Positions 20,567 through 33,993 of a stretch of DNA of 64,000 bases are shown in pieces. Within the stretch, counting starts at the first letter, position 1. Each line of letters begins with the position of its first letter. Below the pieces are notes generated by a model. That model was not told where the DNA came from. It worked only from the letters and a program-made list of their open reading frames with translations, and did no database searches. Source of the DNA: Allomyces arbusculus (Eukaryota > Blastocladiomycota > Blastocladiomycetes > Blastocladiales > Blastocladiaceae); NCBI GenBank assembly GCA_027604705.1, contig JADHYV010000018.1:310001-374000 (forward strand), in the 5' to 3' direction. The translations under genes and the position numbers were made by a program.

Positions 20567-21326
20567 GGTCGGTCGAAAGATGTCGGGCGTGAGGGATCGA
20601 GGTGGATGGAGCTTGGGCTCGAGTTGACGGTAAGCGTGCGCGCCGCGCAGCGCACAACACTTGAGAGAGCACGGGACGCCGCGAGCGAGCGCGCCTTGAC
20701 TTGAAAAACCAGGCACAAGGCCCGGACCGACAGGAACCAGGTCGCGGAGCGGCGGTCCTTGGTCGAGACTGGAACTTGACAGCGGTGTGTTGCCCTCGCG
20801 GCGCGCGTTCGACTGCGGCAAGTTGGAGCGCGTGCTGGCGTGTGTTGCGGGCAGCCAGCAGTCGGGTCGAGCGTCGTGGTTGTGGTGGTCGTGCGGGCCG
20901 CTTCTCTGTCGCGACTCGGTGGTGGTGGTTGGGTCGGCCGTTGGTTCGTTCGTGGTCGTTTCCGGTCGCGGTCGGCCGGGTGAGCCACGGCGACAGCTGT
21001 GGCAGGTGAGCCCGGTGACCACACATGCCCGCACGCTCCTCCTCGACATACCTAAGCGAGAATCATCACATGACGCACCCCTGAGGGCAGGTGTCATCTT
21101 TACCCGTCACCCAGGGCAGCTTTCTGTCGCGCGCTTGGTGAATCGGCAAGATCTTGCACCGAAGGGGAAGGCCGAAAACAACAACATGGATTGTGTGAAT
21201 GCACAGTGGAATGAACTCTCCTGCCTGGAAACGTCGACGGCAAGCTCGCCCACCAGCAGCCACGCCCGCTGGCCGCGGCCGCGACGCGACTAGGAATCCT
21301 GCTGACACGGCCAATTGCGATCCCAC
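20567..21326. other. Intergenic stretch upstream of the F-box-like gene
   Basis: 760 bp between the start of the F-box-like gene and the 3' end of the dehydrogenase, both on the minus strand. Open frames occur on both strands but have the Arg/Thr/Pro bias of non-coding GC-rich DNA. No gene is supported. Confidence 0.4.
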
Positions 21327-22352
21327 TCACTCGGTCTGCGTGACATTGCGCTCAATCTCCTTGACCGTCTCCTCCCCCAACGTCTTGCGCACAATCTCGA
21401 CGCTCATCTCCCACAACCGCTGCTGTAGCGCCGGATCCTTGGCAAACGCCGACGCCTCCGCAACCTTCCCATAGGGCACAAAGTAACTGCCCGACGGCGC
21501 CATCGACGGGTCCTGGTCGAGCAAGGGCGACGTGGCCGCCGCGAGCGTCGTGCGCGCGCCGTCGACGGGCCGCTTGGCAATGATCGACGAGACGGCATTG
21601 GCAGCAACGCCCACAATCCCGCCGTACGCGTCCTTGATGTTGCGCTGCAGCTCGGTGTTCACGTAGCCCGGGTGCACGGCGTAGACGCGCAAATGCGGCT
21701 GTTTGGCCGCGAGGTACTTGGTAAACAGCACGTTGCAGAGCTTCGACTGCCCGTAGCTACCAGTAGGGCTGTATGGGATCTCAGACGGGTGCTTCTGTCC
21801 CTCGGCCGGCTTCGGGGCGGCCGGATCGACAAACACCTGCTCGAGTGTGCCGAGCCCAAACGAGTACGGGTAAAAATGTGCGAGCGACGACAAATTGACA
21901 ATCCGGCCCGTCCTTTTCGGGATCAGGGGCAGAACGAGCATCGTAAACACGAAATGGCCCATATGGTTGGTGCCAAACTGCGACTCGAGCCCGTCCTGCG
22001 TCAACCGGTACGGGCACATCATGATCCCGGCATTGTTGACGAGCACGTCAATCTTCTCGCCTTTGGCCACGACGGCGCGCGCCGCCGTGGCCACTTGCGA
22101 CAGCGAGCCGAGATCGAGTTCAATAAAATCGAGTTGCGCGTCATGCTCGGCGCCGAGCGTCTTGAGTTCGGTGCGGATCGCGTTGATGGCCGCGGTCGCC
22201 TTCTCGGCCGACCGGCACGCGAGAATGACTTTGCCCTTGTTCTTGGCGAGATACAGCGCCGTCTGGTACCCGATGCCCGTGTTGGCGCCCGTCACAAGGT
22301 AGGTCTTGCCGTCGAGGTTCGGAATGTCTTGCGTCGAGAAGCCGTTGCCCAT
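21327..22352 (-). CDS. Short-chain dehydrogenase/reductase, retinol-dehydrogenase-like
   Basis: A single exon of 341 residues. The Rossmann motif TGANTGIG is at residues 21-28, NNAGIM lies in the middle, NLSSLAHFY contains the catalytic Ser, and YGQSK provides the catalytic Tyr and Lys (YxxxK). VHPGYVNTEL follows, as in retinol dehydrogenase/WWOX-like members. Such enzymes reduce or oxidise lipid-like carbonyls or alcohols with NAD(P)H; the substrate here cannot be told. There is no N-terminal membrane helix, so the protein is probably cytosolic. The start at 22352 gives the usual short lead-in (IPNLDGKTYLVTG) to the first strand. Confidence 0.88.
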   Translation of the reverse strand: MGNGFSTQDIPNLDGKTYLVTGANTGIGYQTALYLAKNKGKVILACRSAEKATAAINAIRTELKTLGAEHDAQLDFIELDLGSLSQVATAARAVVAKGEKIDVLVNNAGIMMCPYRLTQDGLESQFGTNHMGHFVFTMLVLPLIPKRTGRIVNLSSLAHFYPYSFGLGTLEQVFVDPAAPKPAEGQKHPSEIPYSPTGSYGQSKLCNVLFTKYLAAKQPHLRVYAVHPGYVNTELQRNIKDAYGGIVGVAANAVSSIIAKRPVDGARTTLAAATSPLLDQDPSMAPSGSYFVPYGKVAEASAFAKDPALQQRLWEMSVEIVRKTLGEETVKEIERNVTQTE

Positions 22353-22906
22353 GGTCGGTGACTTTGCAGCGGGTTGCGGGAGTGGTGGAGCGGGTGGAGA
22401 AGCTTGTCCCGAGCGTCGCGGATAACGCTATTTGCTTTTGTGCAGAAGGAGAGAGCGAGGATCGGAGGATGGGAGGATGACGAACCCGACGACGCGACGC
22501 TGGCCCGCGGCCGTGGTTCCGGCGGCGTGCGAACAGCAGCAAACGCGCTTTTTAGCGGGGCTGCAGCACAGCGTTGCAAGTCATGTTGCTGAGGTGATCC
22601 GCGCGCGTGTGCCGCTGCCGACGCAAGCAACACCTGGATCCTCAGCCGCAGCCATTCACTTTCAGAAAGGAGGAACGAAAGGACGACGCGTCTCCAGCGT
22701 CGATCACTACTTGATCATTCCAGAATCAGGTGGAATCTATTCAACCATGCGGACAAGAGGGGCCGGCCCAACAACAACAGCAACAAAACCGAGCCATAAC
22801 CAACGGCCAAAACTGGGACCAAAATGAATGAAAAAGCTGTACAGAGAGAAGGGCAGATCTAGGAAAGGAGCATGAACGGTTTGGGCACAACAATATCGCG
22901 CTGCTT
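22353..22906. other. Intergenic stretch upstream of the dehydrogenase
   Basis: 554 bp between the dehydrogenase start and the 3' end of the sulfhydrylase gene. The stretch nearest the sulfhydrylase is A-rich. No gene or clear promoter motif was recognised. Confidence 0.4.
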
Positions 22907-25825
<2,919 letters not shown>

Positions 25826-28069
25826 ATGGGCAATCCTGCGCGCAAGGGCCACCACCACTACCACCACGGCGCTGCTGGCGCAGGTGCAACGTCGGCCTCG
25901 GCTCCCGCGACCAACAACTACTATGCGCACCACCACCAGCACGGCGACGACAAGCACAACCACCCGCTCGGGTCCAGCGCGCACGCCGGGTGCCCGTGCT
26001 GCTCGCCTGCGCCGTATGCGGGCCTGGCCGGCGGGAGCAGTGCCGGTAGCAGCAGCAGCAGTAGCAGTGGAAGCTCGCACAGCAGGCAGTTGGGGTTGGG
26101 TCCGATCCACTCGCACCACCGCGTCCCGCCTGTGGCCCCCGTGCCCGCGTCGTCGCTGACCATGTCGATGCAGCGCGCTGCCGCGGCCACGACCATGGCC
26201 GGTGAAGTGTCGGCTGCCGCGGCGACCGCCGCGTCGAATGCAGTGCGTGCCGCGGTTATGGCGACAGCGGTGAGCAGTACGCCGGTTGTGAATGAGCGTG
26301 CCCCAACGCATGCGGTCACCACGTCCATGCCAGTGCCCGTACCTGGCGTGTCCGCACCACGCGCACCACTACGCCGGACTGGGTCGATCATGTCCACAAG
26401 TTCCGTCACCAGCTCAGTGAGCGCGGCGACCACAACGACTAGCAGTCCAAGTACTGCGGGCACGGCACCTTCGTCGTCTGGGATCGGATCGACGCCCGTC
26501 CGCGGCCGGCTCGCGCGCATGGCCGCGGTCACGTTGCCGTCACCCCCACGACCGGTCCCCACAGGCAATGCTGCAATCTCGGCGGGCGCGACGCCTGCCG
26601 AAATTGCCGCGTCGCTGGCGTCGTCGATTGCGTCGTCGGTCGCGGCGTCGATTGCATCGTCGGTGGCCTCTTCGGTGGCCTCGTCGTCCAGCCATCCTGC
26701 GACCTCGACGGCGTCCGGCAGTACCGCGCGCCGTCGTGGCAACGTGATGCGCATGGCGTCGTTCCGGCTGCCTAGCACCCAGGTGGACGATATTCTCGCT
26801 GGTAACCACGTCGAGAGCAACGACGACGATGACGATGACGACCCGGATATCGAGGAGATTCGTGCTCGGACGCAACGCCGCGCCGAGCGTCTTGTCGCTG
26901 CCCACGGTGCATCAGGCGGGATCAACGTGCACGTGCACGTCCATACGCCTGGTTCGCTCGCACGGCCACGGCGGACAAGTCGAGGTGAGAGCAGCCGCGG
27001 TGGCAGTGGGGGCGGCAGTCGGCACGCGCGCTCGTGGTCGTCGAGCAGTTCCTCGTCGAGCTCCGATAGCGAAAATGAGCGCGGTCGTTCTCCCCCAGTC
27101 TCTACTCTCGCTGTCCCCGTCGCAGCTCCTGCTCGTGTTGCCGCGCCCGAGCCGCCAGCACCCGTCCCCGTCCCTAACGCCACAACGCGCCGTCTCGCGC
27201 CGACCCAAGCGCACAACGCGTCGTGGTCGTCCGATTCGTCGTCCGACTCGGACTCGGACAACGATGGCGCGCAGCCCACGTCGTTTGATACCCAGTACCT
27301 GGCGGCACTTCGCGCGAGGCAGTCGCAACTGATCGCTGCCGGACTGGCCACGTCTCCCGCGGCCGCGCGTGCTGCAGCTGCTGCGTCGTCCTCGGCACCA
27401 AGGCCCGTCCCGCCCGTGCAGCTGCAGGTCCAGCGCGCATTCAACACGCCGCCGCCGTCGTTCCCGTTCGCTTCGGCCGCGATCCCGCGCGCACCGAGGC
27501 TCGGATCCATGTACTCGACGAGTTTGGCCACGCCGCGCGCGATTGCGGCTGCGTCAGCTGCGATCACGGCCGCGTCGTTCCCGGACCGGCAGCGTCGCGA
27601 GTCGCTTGGGTTGAGTCAAAGTGTGCCTTCGGCCGCAGCATCACCTGCGCAAGGGCGGCGGCACGCACCTCCCACACCGCCCACGCCAACACGCTCCTTC
27701 TCTTCGTCCTCCTCGTCGTCCTCATCCTCCTCCACAGCGGACTCTCCACCACCCCGCACGCGCGCGGCCCCCATGCGCGTCCCCCAACCCGCCACCCCAT
27801 CAGCCTCTGCTGCTGCCACCGCTGCCGCTTCGGAACTCGCTGCGCTCGCTGACCTTTTGGGCCAAACGCCTGCTAGCCTGCGCGCACACTTGGCCGCTCG
27901 CCACGCCGACCTGCACCGCGGCGAACCGACCGTGCACCCGCCTGCCGACGCCGACCTGGTCGCGATGCTGCGCGACCTGATGAGCCTGGCGCCGGCGCCG
28001 CCGCGCGTGCCGGCACCGACGGTGGCCATGGCATCGCCCGCACGGGTCACGTCGGGGCAGTTGCTGTGA
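25826..28069 (+). CDS. Low-complexity Ser/Ala/His-rich protein, unknown function
   Basis: A single open exon. From the ATG at 25826 it encodes 747 residues beginning MGNPARKGHHHYHHG. It has a His/Gly-rich start, a short Cys cluster (GCPCCSP), long Ser/Thr/Ala tracts, two acidic Ser/Asp patches (SSDSDSDNDG and NDDDDDDDPDIEEIRAR) and proline-rich spacers. The C-terminal 90 residues are more ordered, with ELAALADLLGQTPASLRAHL and DLVAMLRDLMSL predicted as helices. No enzyme or binding domain is recognised. An upstream in-frame ATG at 25022 would add 268 residues. I prefer 25826 because coding character starts there. The C-terminal helices are the best handle for finding relatives. Confidence 0.55.
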   Translation: MGNPARKGHHHYHHGAAGAGATSASAPATNNYYAHHHQHGDDKHNHPLGSSAHAGCPCCSPAPYAGLAGGSSAGSSSSSSSGSSHSRQLGLGPIHSHHRVPPVAPVPASSLTMSMQRAAAATTMAGEVSAAAATAASNAVRAAVMATAVSSTPVVNERAPTHAVTTSMPVPVPGVSAPRAPLRRTGSIMSTSSVTSSVSAATTTTSSPSTAGTAPSSSGIGSTPVRGRLARMAAVTLPSPPRPVPTGNAAISAGATPAEIAASLASSIASSVAASIASSVASSVASSSSHPATSTASGSTARRRGNVMRMASFRLPSTQVDDILAGNHVESNDDDDDDDPDIEEIRARTQRRAERLVAAHGASGGINVHVHVHTPGSLARPRRTSRGESSRGGSGGGSRHARSWSSSSSSSSSDSENERGRSPPVSTLAVPVAAPARVAAPEPPAPVPVPNATTRRLAPTQAHNASWSSDSSSDSDSDNDGAQPTSFDTQYLAALRARQSQLIAAGLATSPAAARAAAAASSSAPRPVPPVQLQVQRAFNTPPPSFPFASAAIPRAPRLGSMYSTSLATPRAIAAASAAITAASFPDRQRRESLGLSQSVPSAAASPAQGRRHAPPTPPTPTRSFSSSSSSSSSSSTADSPPPRTRAAPMRVPQPATPSASAAATAAASELAALADLLGQTPASLRAHLAARHADLHRGEPTVHPPADADLVAMLRDLMSLAPAPPRVPAPTVAMASPARVTSGQLL

Positions 28070-28583
28070 CGCGCACAAACGGGCGAGCTGGACTTGCCCT
28101 TTGGCGCGTTGGTGCCAGAGTGTTGTGCTCGGCCCCCCGTCTTTGCAGTTTCGTTCTTCGCCTGCAGGATCTCTTCACTGCAGCATTTTTCTTATATCCC
28201 CCCCTCCCCTTCCCTGTGTGTTGGGTCGGCTCGTGTCTTTTTGGTTTTGCGTGTGAGTGTTGTGTGTGTTTTGGTGTTCGTTGCGTGCACGTCTGTCAGT
28301 ACCTATCTCCCCACCAACAAACGTGGATTTTTGGCCCACTTTCCGACGACGAGGCGGTGCAGGTCGTGCTCCTGCCGTTCTTAGTTGTCGAGCGGGACGG
28401 TGGGCGCCGCGGATGTGCCGAGATGCGCGCGTGCCAGAAATTGTTTTTCGAGCGAGTGTGTTGAGCCAGCCGAGCAAACGGCCGGTTTGATGTTTCATGA
28501 AGCGGCCGCTGCCGTCACATCGCGCCAATCTCTTCTCCCTCAAAGTCACAACCACAGACCAAGTCAACTTTGCTTCTACGGCC
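28070..28583. other. Intergenic stretch
   Basis: 514 bp rich in T and G, with TTTTT and GTGTGT runs, consistent with a 3' UTR followed by a promoter. No gene is supported. Confidence 0.4.
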
Positions 28584-29291
28584 ATGTCGCGATCGCACGC
28601 GACGCTGCGCGTCTTGTCCACCGCAAAGCTCCCCACCACGACAACGATCGCCCTCGCTGTGCTCTTCGCGCTCGTCAGCAGCATCACCATGGTCCTGGCC
28701 GACCACGCCACTGCTCCACCCGCTCCAAAGCGTATGCTTTCTTTCACGACACGTATCGCCCTCCCCAAGCTTAAACGAACGACCATATTGGCACCAGAGC
28801 CCACTCCGTCCTCCGGGATCCCAGCGACTTGGAACCCGCAGCGCCCAACACGCGACTCGCTCTTTGCCCCGTTCCCGGCGACCTTCACGCTTCTCGCGCG
28901 CGCCGGCGTCGAGGTCGGATCCATCACGCTCGCATCCAACGGGTCCGCGACTATCATCACGACTCCACCGCCCGCCACCGCGATCCATATTGCATCGGCC
29001 GCGCAGGTCGCAGTACTTGACGCGGTGGCGGCCCAGCCGTTGACAACAGCTGCCGCGACGTGGACGTACTGGACGCCGAGTGCCGAGAGTACGTTGGGCC
29101 GGCTTGAGTTGGTGGCGGCGCCGACGGGGAAGAAGGGGGCTGCGGCAAGGCAGGTGTGGGCGGTCACGAGCGCGACCGAGGATTTGCCGGCGTCGCGGCT
29201 GCGCGTCGAGCAGGTGCCGTTGCAGGAGGATGCTGGGGTTGGGCTGGTGCCCGTGGGTACGGTGGAGATGCGGCGGAAGAAGCGGAGCTGA
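28584..29291 (+). CDS. Secreted or single-pass membrane protein, unknown function
   Basis: A single exon of 235 residues from ATG 28584. An N-terminal basic stretch is followed by the hydrophobic segment TIALAVLFALVSSITMVLA (about residues 20-38), which looks like a signal peptide or signal anchor. The rest is Ala/Thr-rich with beta-strand-like alternation (FTLLARAGVEVGSITLASNG, TWTYWTPSAESTLGRLELV) and ends in a basic RRKKRS tail. A C-terminal basic tail is odd for a freely secreted protein. An in-frame ATG at 28497 would place the hydrophobic segment internally. Family unknown. Confidence 0.55.
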   Translation: MSRSHATLRVLSTAKLPTTTTIALAVLFALVSSITMVLADHATAPPAPKRMLSFTTRIALPKLKRTTILAPEPTPSSGIPATWNPQRPTRDSLFAPFPATFTLLARAGVEVGSITLASNGSATIITTPPPATAIHIASAAQVAVLDAVAAQPLTTAAATWTYWTPSAESTLGRLELVAAPTGKKGAAARQVWAVTSATEDLPASRLRVEQVPLQEDAGVGLVPVGTVEMRRKKRS

Positions 29292-29721
29292 GAGATGATG
29301 GCCGTTTGGTTGCCGAATACAAGCGCTTTTGGACATTGCATGATGCTGAGGGACCGTCGCGCGGTGAGCGACGACGACGACGACTGGTGAGCAGCACGCA
29401 TCAGTACGGCCTGCCGACCCAACACTGCTGCATGGCGTGTGGAAAGGCGCGTCGTATCAGCTTTATGGCGTTTTCCGACATTGTGATTTGGTAACAATGG
29501 TTCACTTGTCTGCTCTGGGCTGTTGTCTCATTGACATAGGTTGCGGACGCAGCAGTCTTGGCCGCGGGTCTCAGCTCGTTCATCGGGATGGAGAAAGAAG
29601 AGATGGAGGAGGAGATGCAGGTGGAAGGTGTGGAGAGAAGGAGGATGCAGAGCGTGGAGAAATTAAAGAAGAGGAGATGGACAAATTCAAGAACGAACAT
29701 TGTTGATAGCGACTTGACATC
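29292..29721. other. Convergent intergenic region
   Basis: 430 bp between the 3' ends of the 28584 gene and ATG5. It includes a purine-rich GAGGAGGAGATG stretch near 29595-29690. No gene is supported. Confidence 0.4.
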
Positions 29722-31016
29722 TCAATCCATCGTTGTCCTTTCCACCAATGCCTCATCATGCACCTCTTCCCCTCCTCCCTGCTTGATCACGACAATATGC
29801 ACCCACCCGTCGCACCCAACGAGGTGCCGGTGCACCCACGCCATGGGCGTGTCGCGCGTCAGTGCGATCCCTTGGACGAGTATAACATGTGAGTCGGAAT
29901 CCTCGACACCGGCCGCCGCGACAATGTGTCCAATCTCTGGCGCCGCGCTCGGTGTCAGCAGTGGTTGGAACGCCGTAACAATGTCTGCGGGCTCACGGAC
30001 ATGCACGCGCACGGGCCACGCACGCGCGACCGGTTCGTTGTGGAACAGGTCCTTGGCCACGGCCTCGACCTGCGACAAGTTGTCTGAGGCGAGAAAGCGA
30101 CTGATGTGAGACGGTGGAGAGTAGCAACACCAAGCAACCAACTAACGACAACGTACTATCCATGACACCGCGCCACAACTGCTCCGAAAACGACTTGGAC
30201 AGCGCCATGACTTTCCGTGCCGACCCAAACGCCATGTACTCGGCCTCTTTGACCGCGTGCATGTAGAGCGACTCGAGCTGCGCGAGGCCTGTGAACGGGA
30301 ACGCTGTCGCGGCTGGCGCGTCGGTCGTGCGCGCAACGCGAACACGCCACGGTGGGATCCCATTGGTCGGGGACCACCACGACGCGTCGTCGTGCGTGTG
30401 TAGCGCCGGGTGCTGGTATTGGTCGTAGAGAACGCCGATTGGAACGTGCCTGGCGGATGCGCGAATGGTTAGCAACGGGCGAGCGCGACCTTGGCACGGA
30501 GTAAGGTGGGGAAAGTGCACCATGGCAGTGTCGTGCCCGTCGCGTCGCACAGGAACGAGGTTGACGCGAGCCTGCGTTGCAGATCGGCGGCTGACGAAGC
30601 TGGCGGACCCGTAGCGTCGCCGGGCGGGGTTGGCGGCCTTGGAAGCAGGCCGGCGACGGCGTGCGGTACACGCGCAAGCACAGCGTGCAGGTACGACTGG
30701 CGCGGCGCGAGGACCTGCAGCGACATGGTCAGGCCCGTTGCTCTGGCAGCAATCTGGCAAGCAAGGCATTGATCGGTACATAGAGCGGTGGCGACGCGGT
30801 CATGTTGCCGCTGGCGTCGAGAACATGGAAGGCGAGCGGCACGGTCGCGTGGAAGACGGTCTCGATCACGGCATCGTCGACGACTGGTGAGGGAAACGAC
30901 GCTGGCGCATTGCTACCGTCGACGGCGGCGGCGGAGCTGGTGCGCGAGAGCGCTGCGGGCAGTACGGGGGGCGCTGGCGCGGTGGACGAAGGTGAGGCGA
31001 GGTTGGCCGTGGCCAT
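29722..31016 (-). CDS. ATG5: Autophagy protein ATG5
   Basis: Four exons (31016-30780, 30714-30521, 30449-30157, 30083-29722) give 361 residues. Splicing restores PPLYVLAPRQSYL, matching the family's YYLxxPRxSYL, and TTLPWHVPIGVLYD, matching W-H-xPIGLLFD. The conserved AVKEAEYM contains the lysine (Lys211) corresponding to the ATG12 acceptor lysine, SEQLWRGVMD follows, and the end carries TPMAWVHRHLVGCDGWVHIVV as in the UblB domain. ATG5 is conjugated to ATG12 and, with ATG16, drives ATG8 lipidation during autophagosome formation. The start at 31016 gives a 50-residue Ser/Ala-rich leader; another in-frame ATG lies at 31043. The gene is head-to-head with VMA21, with 195 bp between start codons. 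Confidence 0.9.
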
Positions 31017-31211
31017 GGTCGGTGCGTGTCGAGCACGGAGCACGCGTCGCGGTCACGTCTTGCTCGTCCGTTCTCGCCGCTCGCTCGCCACTTCACCTCG
31101 GCTTCCGCCCCCGCCTGCTCTGAGCTGGCTGCTCGGCCGTCGACAACTTCCCCCACAAGCTGGGTGTTTCCTTCAAGCTGAACCACAAGTCGCAGCAACC
31201 GCACCAGCACC

Positions 31212-31789
31212 ATGACCGACACCGCCGAGGCCGCCAAGGCTGTCAACGAAATCACGCAGCGCGCGCGCGCCGCCAGGGCCGCCAAGGCCGCTGCCGCCGC
31301 GGCCAACGGGACCAGCGCAAGTCCCGCCAATGCCAGCCCAAAGTTTGCGCCGTATGATACTTGCGTTCCGCGCTCGGTCGAATGTGCACGCGCAACAAAT
31401 GCTGATCATTGCACCAAACTCGCGCTCCATAGTGGCGTCCTGGTCAAGTTCATCGCATTTGCTATTGCCGTGGCGACGCTGCCCATTGCCACGTACTACT
31501 ATGCGCTCGAAAACTGGTTCCCCGGTGCGTTGCCGTCTTTGCTGCTCGTTTCTCGTGTTGAATATGGCCATCCTGACCCGACTTGATGATTCCAGAGGAC
31601 ACCATGTACTCGGCGATCTGCGCCGCCGCTGCCGTCAACCTAATTGTGCTAGTCTACGCGGTCATCGCCGTGGTCGAGGGCACGACGCACGACCCCGAGG
31701 CCGAGGCGCTCGTCAAGGCTATGAGGCAAGAGCACCTCGCCAAGCGTGCCGCTCAGGAAGCAGCCGTCGAGACGAAAAAGGACCAGTAA
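31212..31789 (+). CDS. VMA21: V-ATPase assembly factor VMA21
   Basis: Three exons (31212-31351, 31433-31524, 31596-31789) give 141 residues. Splicing joins FAP to GVLVKFIAFAIAVATLPI, the first transmembrane helix with the family's TLPI motif, and WFP to EDTMYSAICAAAAVNLIV, the second helix. A charged cytosolic C-terminus follows, ending KKDQ. VMA21 is a small two-pass ER protein that assembles the V0 sector of the vacuolar proton pump. Yeast VMA21 ends in a dilysine ER-retrieval signal; here KKDQ places the two lysines at positions -4 and -3, which fits KKXX retrieval. The N-terminal 45 residues are Ala-rich. Intron 1 contains a GCTGAT branch-like site. Confidence 0.88.
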
Positions 31790-31870
31790 AGGGACGCCCT
31801 GTACATAATTTGTCGTCGTGTAATCGCACGCGTGCGCGCGTCTCTGATAGAAAACATCAATGAATTTATC

Positions 31871-32925
31871 TCAACGTTTCCTCGCTGATTTGGCAGTGAG
31901 CACTTGTCGTGAAGCGCGGCCAGTGCTGGTCGGACCAACGGAACCGTGCTCGCCCTCGTCACTGATCTCGCCGTCCTCGTCGACGTCATGGTCCAGGGAC
32001 CGAATATGCCCCTCGATCACGGCATTCAATCGCGTCACGTCCATGTCCGGTGCCGGTTCCTCGACCGCGTCCATTGCAGCGACAATCTCGCGCTCGGCCA
32101 TCGCCACGGTCGACTTCCTTGACCGACTTCTTGCTCGACCGTGCATGCGCCTCATGTCCCCCTTCAGGACTGGCACCGGCACGACGCGCTCACACTTTTC
32201 TTCGACCGGTCCCGGCACGGGCACGACGCGCTCGCATGCGCGCCAATGCCTTGCATCCTCACGCGCACGCACAAACGCCGCTTCCGTCGAGACCAACGCC
32301 GCTTCAAGCTGCCGGACTCGGCGCGCCAGTGCGTCCCGTTCAGCTTCCACGGCCCTCACTCGTGCGTCGGCTGTTGGCACGACCGCCGTCTCGAGCCGGT
32401 GTGCGATTACAGCGAGTGCACGCTCTGCGGCTTCGGCACGGGCCGTGGCAGATCTGGAGGCCGCGTCGGCGTGCGCAATATGCAGCGCGTACCGCTCGAC
32501 GGCGTGCTGTAGGCGCGCGCGGTCGGCGACGAGTAACGGCCACGCGGCCGCGGCCGCGGCCGGGTCGGTGGACGGCAGGTCGGGTGGGAAGATCGGGTCG
32601 TCGTTGGCGTTTGCGAGGTCGCGGTCGATGTTGGGAGATGCTGCGGTGCGCGAATTGCTGTTCTTGGTAGGTGCTGCAACCGGTGCAGCGGCTGGTGCAG
32701 ATGCTGGCGCGGTCGTCGTCGTGGAGAGCATCGCGAACGTGCAGGCTGGTGCGGTTCGCGTCGTTGGCGCGGCGTGGCAACCCGAAGGAATCGGTTCGGT
32801 GCCGGTGGGAGCGTCGACGAGATGCACACGGGTCCCACCTTGGTCGTCGTCAGGCTGGTGATCAGGATCACGGCGTGCTTGCTCACCAGGCCGACGACTG
32901 GCTCGGCTTCAAACCTGACTTGCAT
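31871..32925 (-). CDS. Coiled-coil protein of unknown function
   Basis: The open frame from 32827 down to 31871 encodes an Ala/Thr-rich N-terminus. A long Ala/Arg/Glu coiled coil follows (DRARLQHAVERYALHIAHAD, VRAVEAERDALARRVRQLEA), then a basic RSRSRKS patch and an acidic segment (DHDVDEDGEISDEGEHG) before the stop. The start is uncertain. The first ATG inside the frame is at 32731. A more upstream ATG at 32925 (MQVRFEAEPVVGL) can be joined in frame only through a 32-nt GT..AG segment, shorter than any well-supported intron here. No domain is recognised. The gene is divergent with the kinase gene at 33994. Confidence 0.5.
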
Positions 32926-33993
32926 CCGACGAGCATCCAGACACCGCAGCTGACGCGGCCCAAGCACTTTTCGAAAGAAAATGGAAATTGCATCGAAAAT
33001 GCCCTGTCAATCGTTCATCCGTCACGCACGGAGCGCCTTGGAAATGATCGCATTTGTGGTTCCCACAGGGCATCAAGCACCCTCGCACAAGGACGTTCCC
33101 AAGCCCAACCGCAACCCGACGCCCATGCACCCATATCCGCCGCTCCGGGCTCCAGTTCCCATTCTGTCCCCAAAACGCGTTGATGCGCTGCGCCGTCGGT
33201 GCTTGGGAGTCGGTCAGCCCAGCACGCGTTGCGCTGGAGCTTCCCACTCTTCCCAGCAACAGCGCGACGTCTTTTACGGTGGAGCTCTCTTGCGCGGCCA
33301 ATCCATTCTCTCTCTTCTCTCCCTCTCCCTCTCCCTCTCCCCGTCTACTCGACCGCTCGCATCATCGACGTCGTCGACCCGGCGCATCGCTTCTCCGCGC
33401 CCGCTCGCTCGCACTTGACTGGATTGGCCCAGCGCATTGTCTCCCGACTTCACGCGCACTCGACAAGCACGAGGGCTCGAGCCTGCGCTACTGCTTGCCA
33501 AAGGATTCGACTGCCGCAAGTGTTTAGTCAAGCTGGTCTTGACGCTCGACTCGGCGGTGAGCGTGCAGTTGATCGAAGCTCTGGCGTTGCAGCCAACCCC
33601 CGTGCATCTCTGCAACACGCCCGCCTGGCGGCTTGCCTGATCTCTCTGTTCGTCCCTGGCCTGGCATCGCGTCTCCCTCGCCGTCTCTCCGGCCCCACGG
33701 CGGCCGTGCGCACAAAACGCGCCCTGTTCTCGCGCTCGCACCCGACCTCTGCTGACCAGACGTCGCGAGCCGTGATTGTGATCATCTGACGCGACGCGGA
33801 CCCCGCTCGCTCCACGCACGCCGACGGCACACCGCCCGCCCGCTAACGCACGAGGCCAACGTCAACCGCTGCGAACGCTTGCTCGTCGCTGCTGTCGGAC
33901 GCGCGACCGCTCGGCCGCTTCATTCTCTCTCTCTCTTTCTCTCTCTCTCTCTGTTCCGCTCGCGCGTGTCGCTTCCCGCAACCCGTGTCCGTC
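32926..33993. other. Long upstream region of the kinase gene with pyrimidine-rich microsatellites
   Basis: About 1.07 kb. CTCTCT and CCCTCT tracts occur near 33307-33345 and 33926-33952, the latter just before the kinase start codon. Open frames occur on both strands without coding character. It may include an intron in a 5' UTR. Confidence 0.4.
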
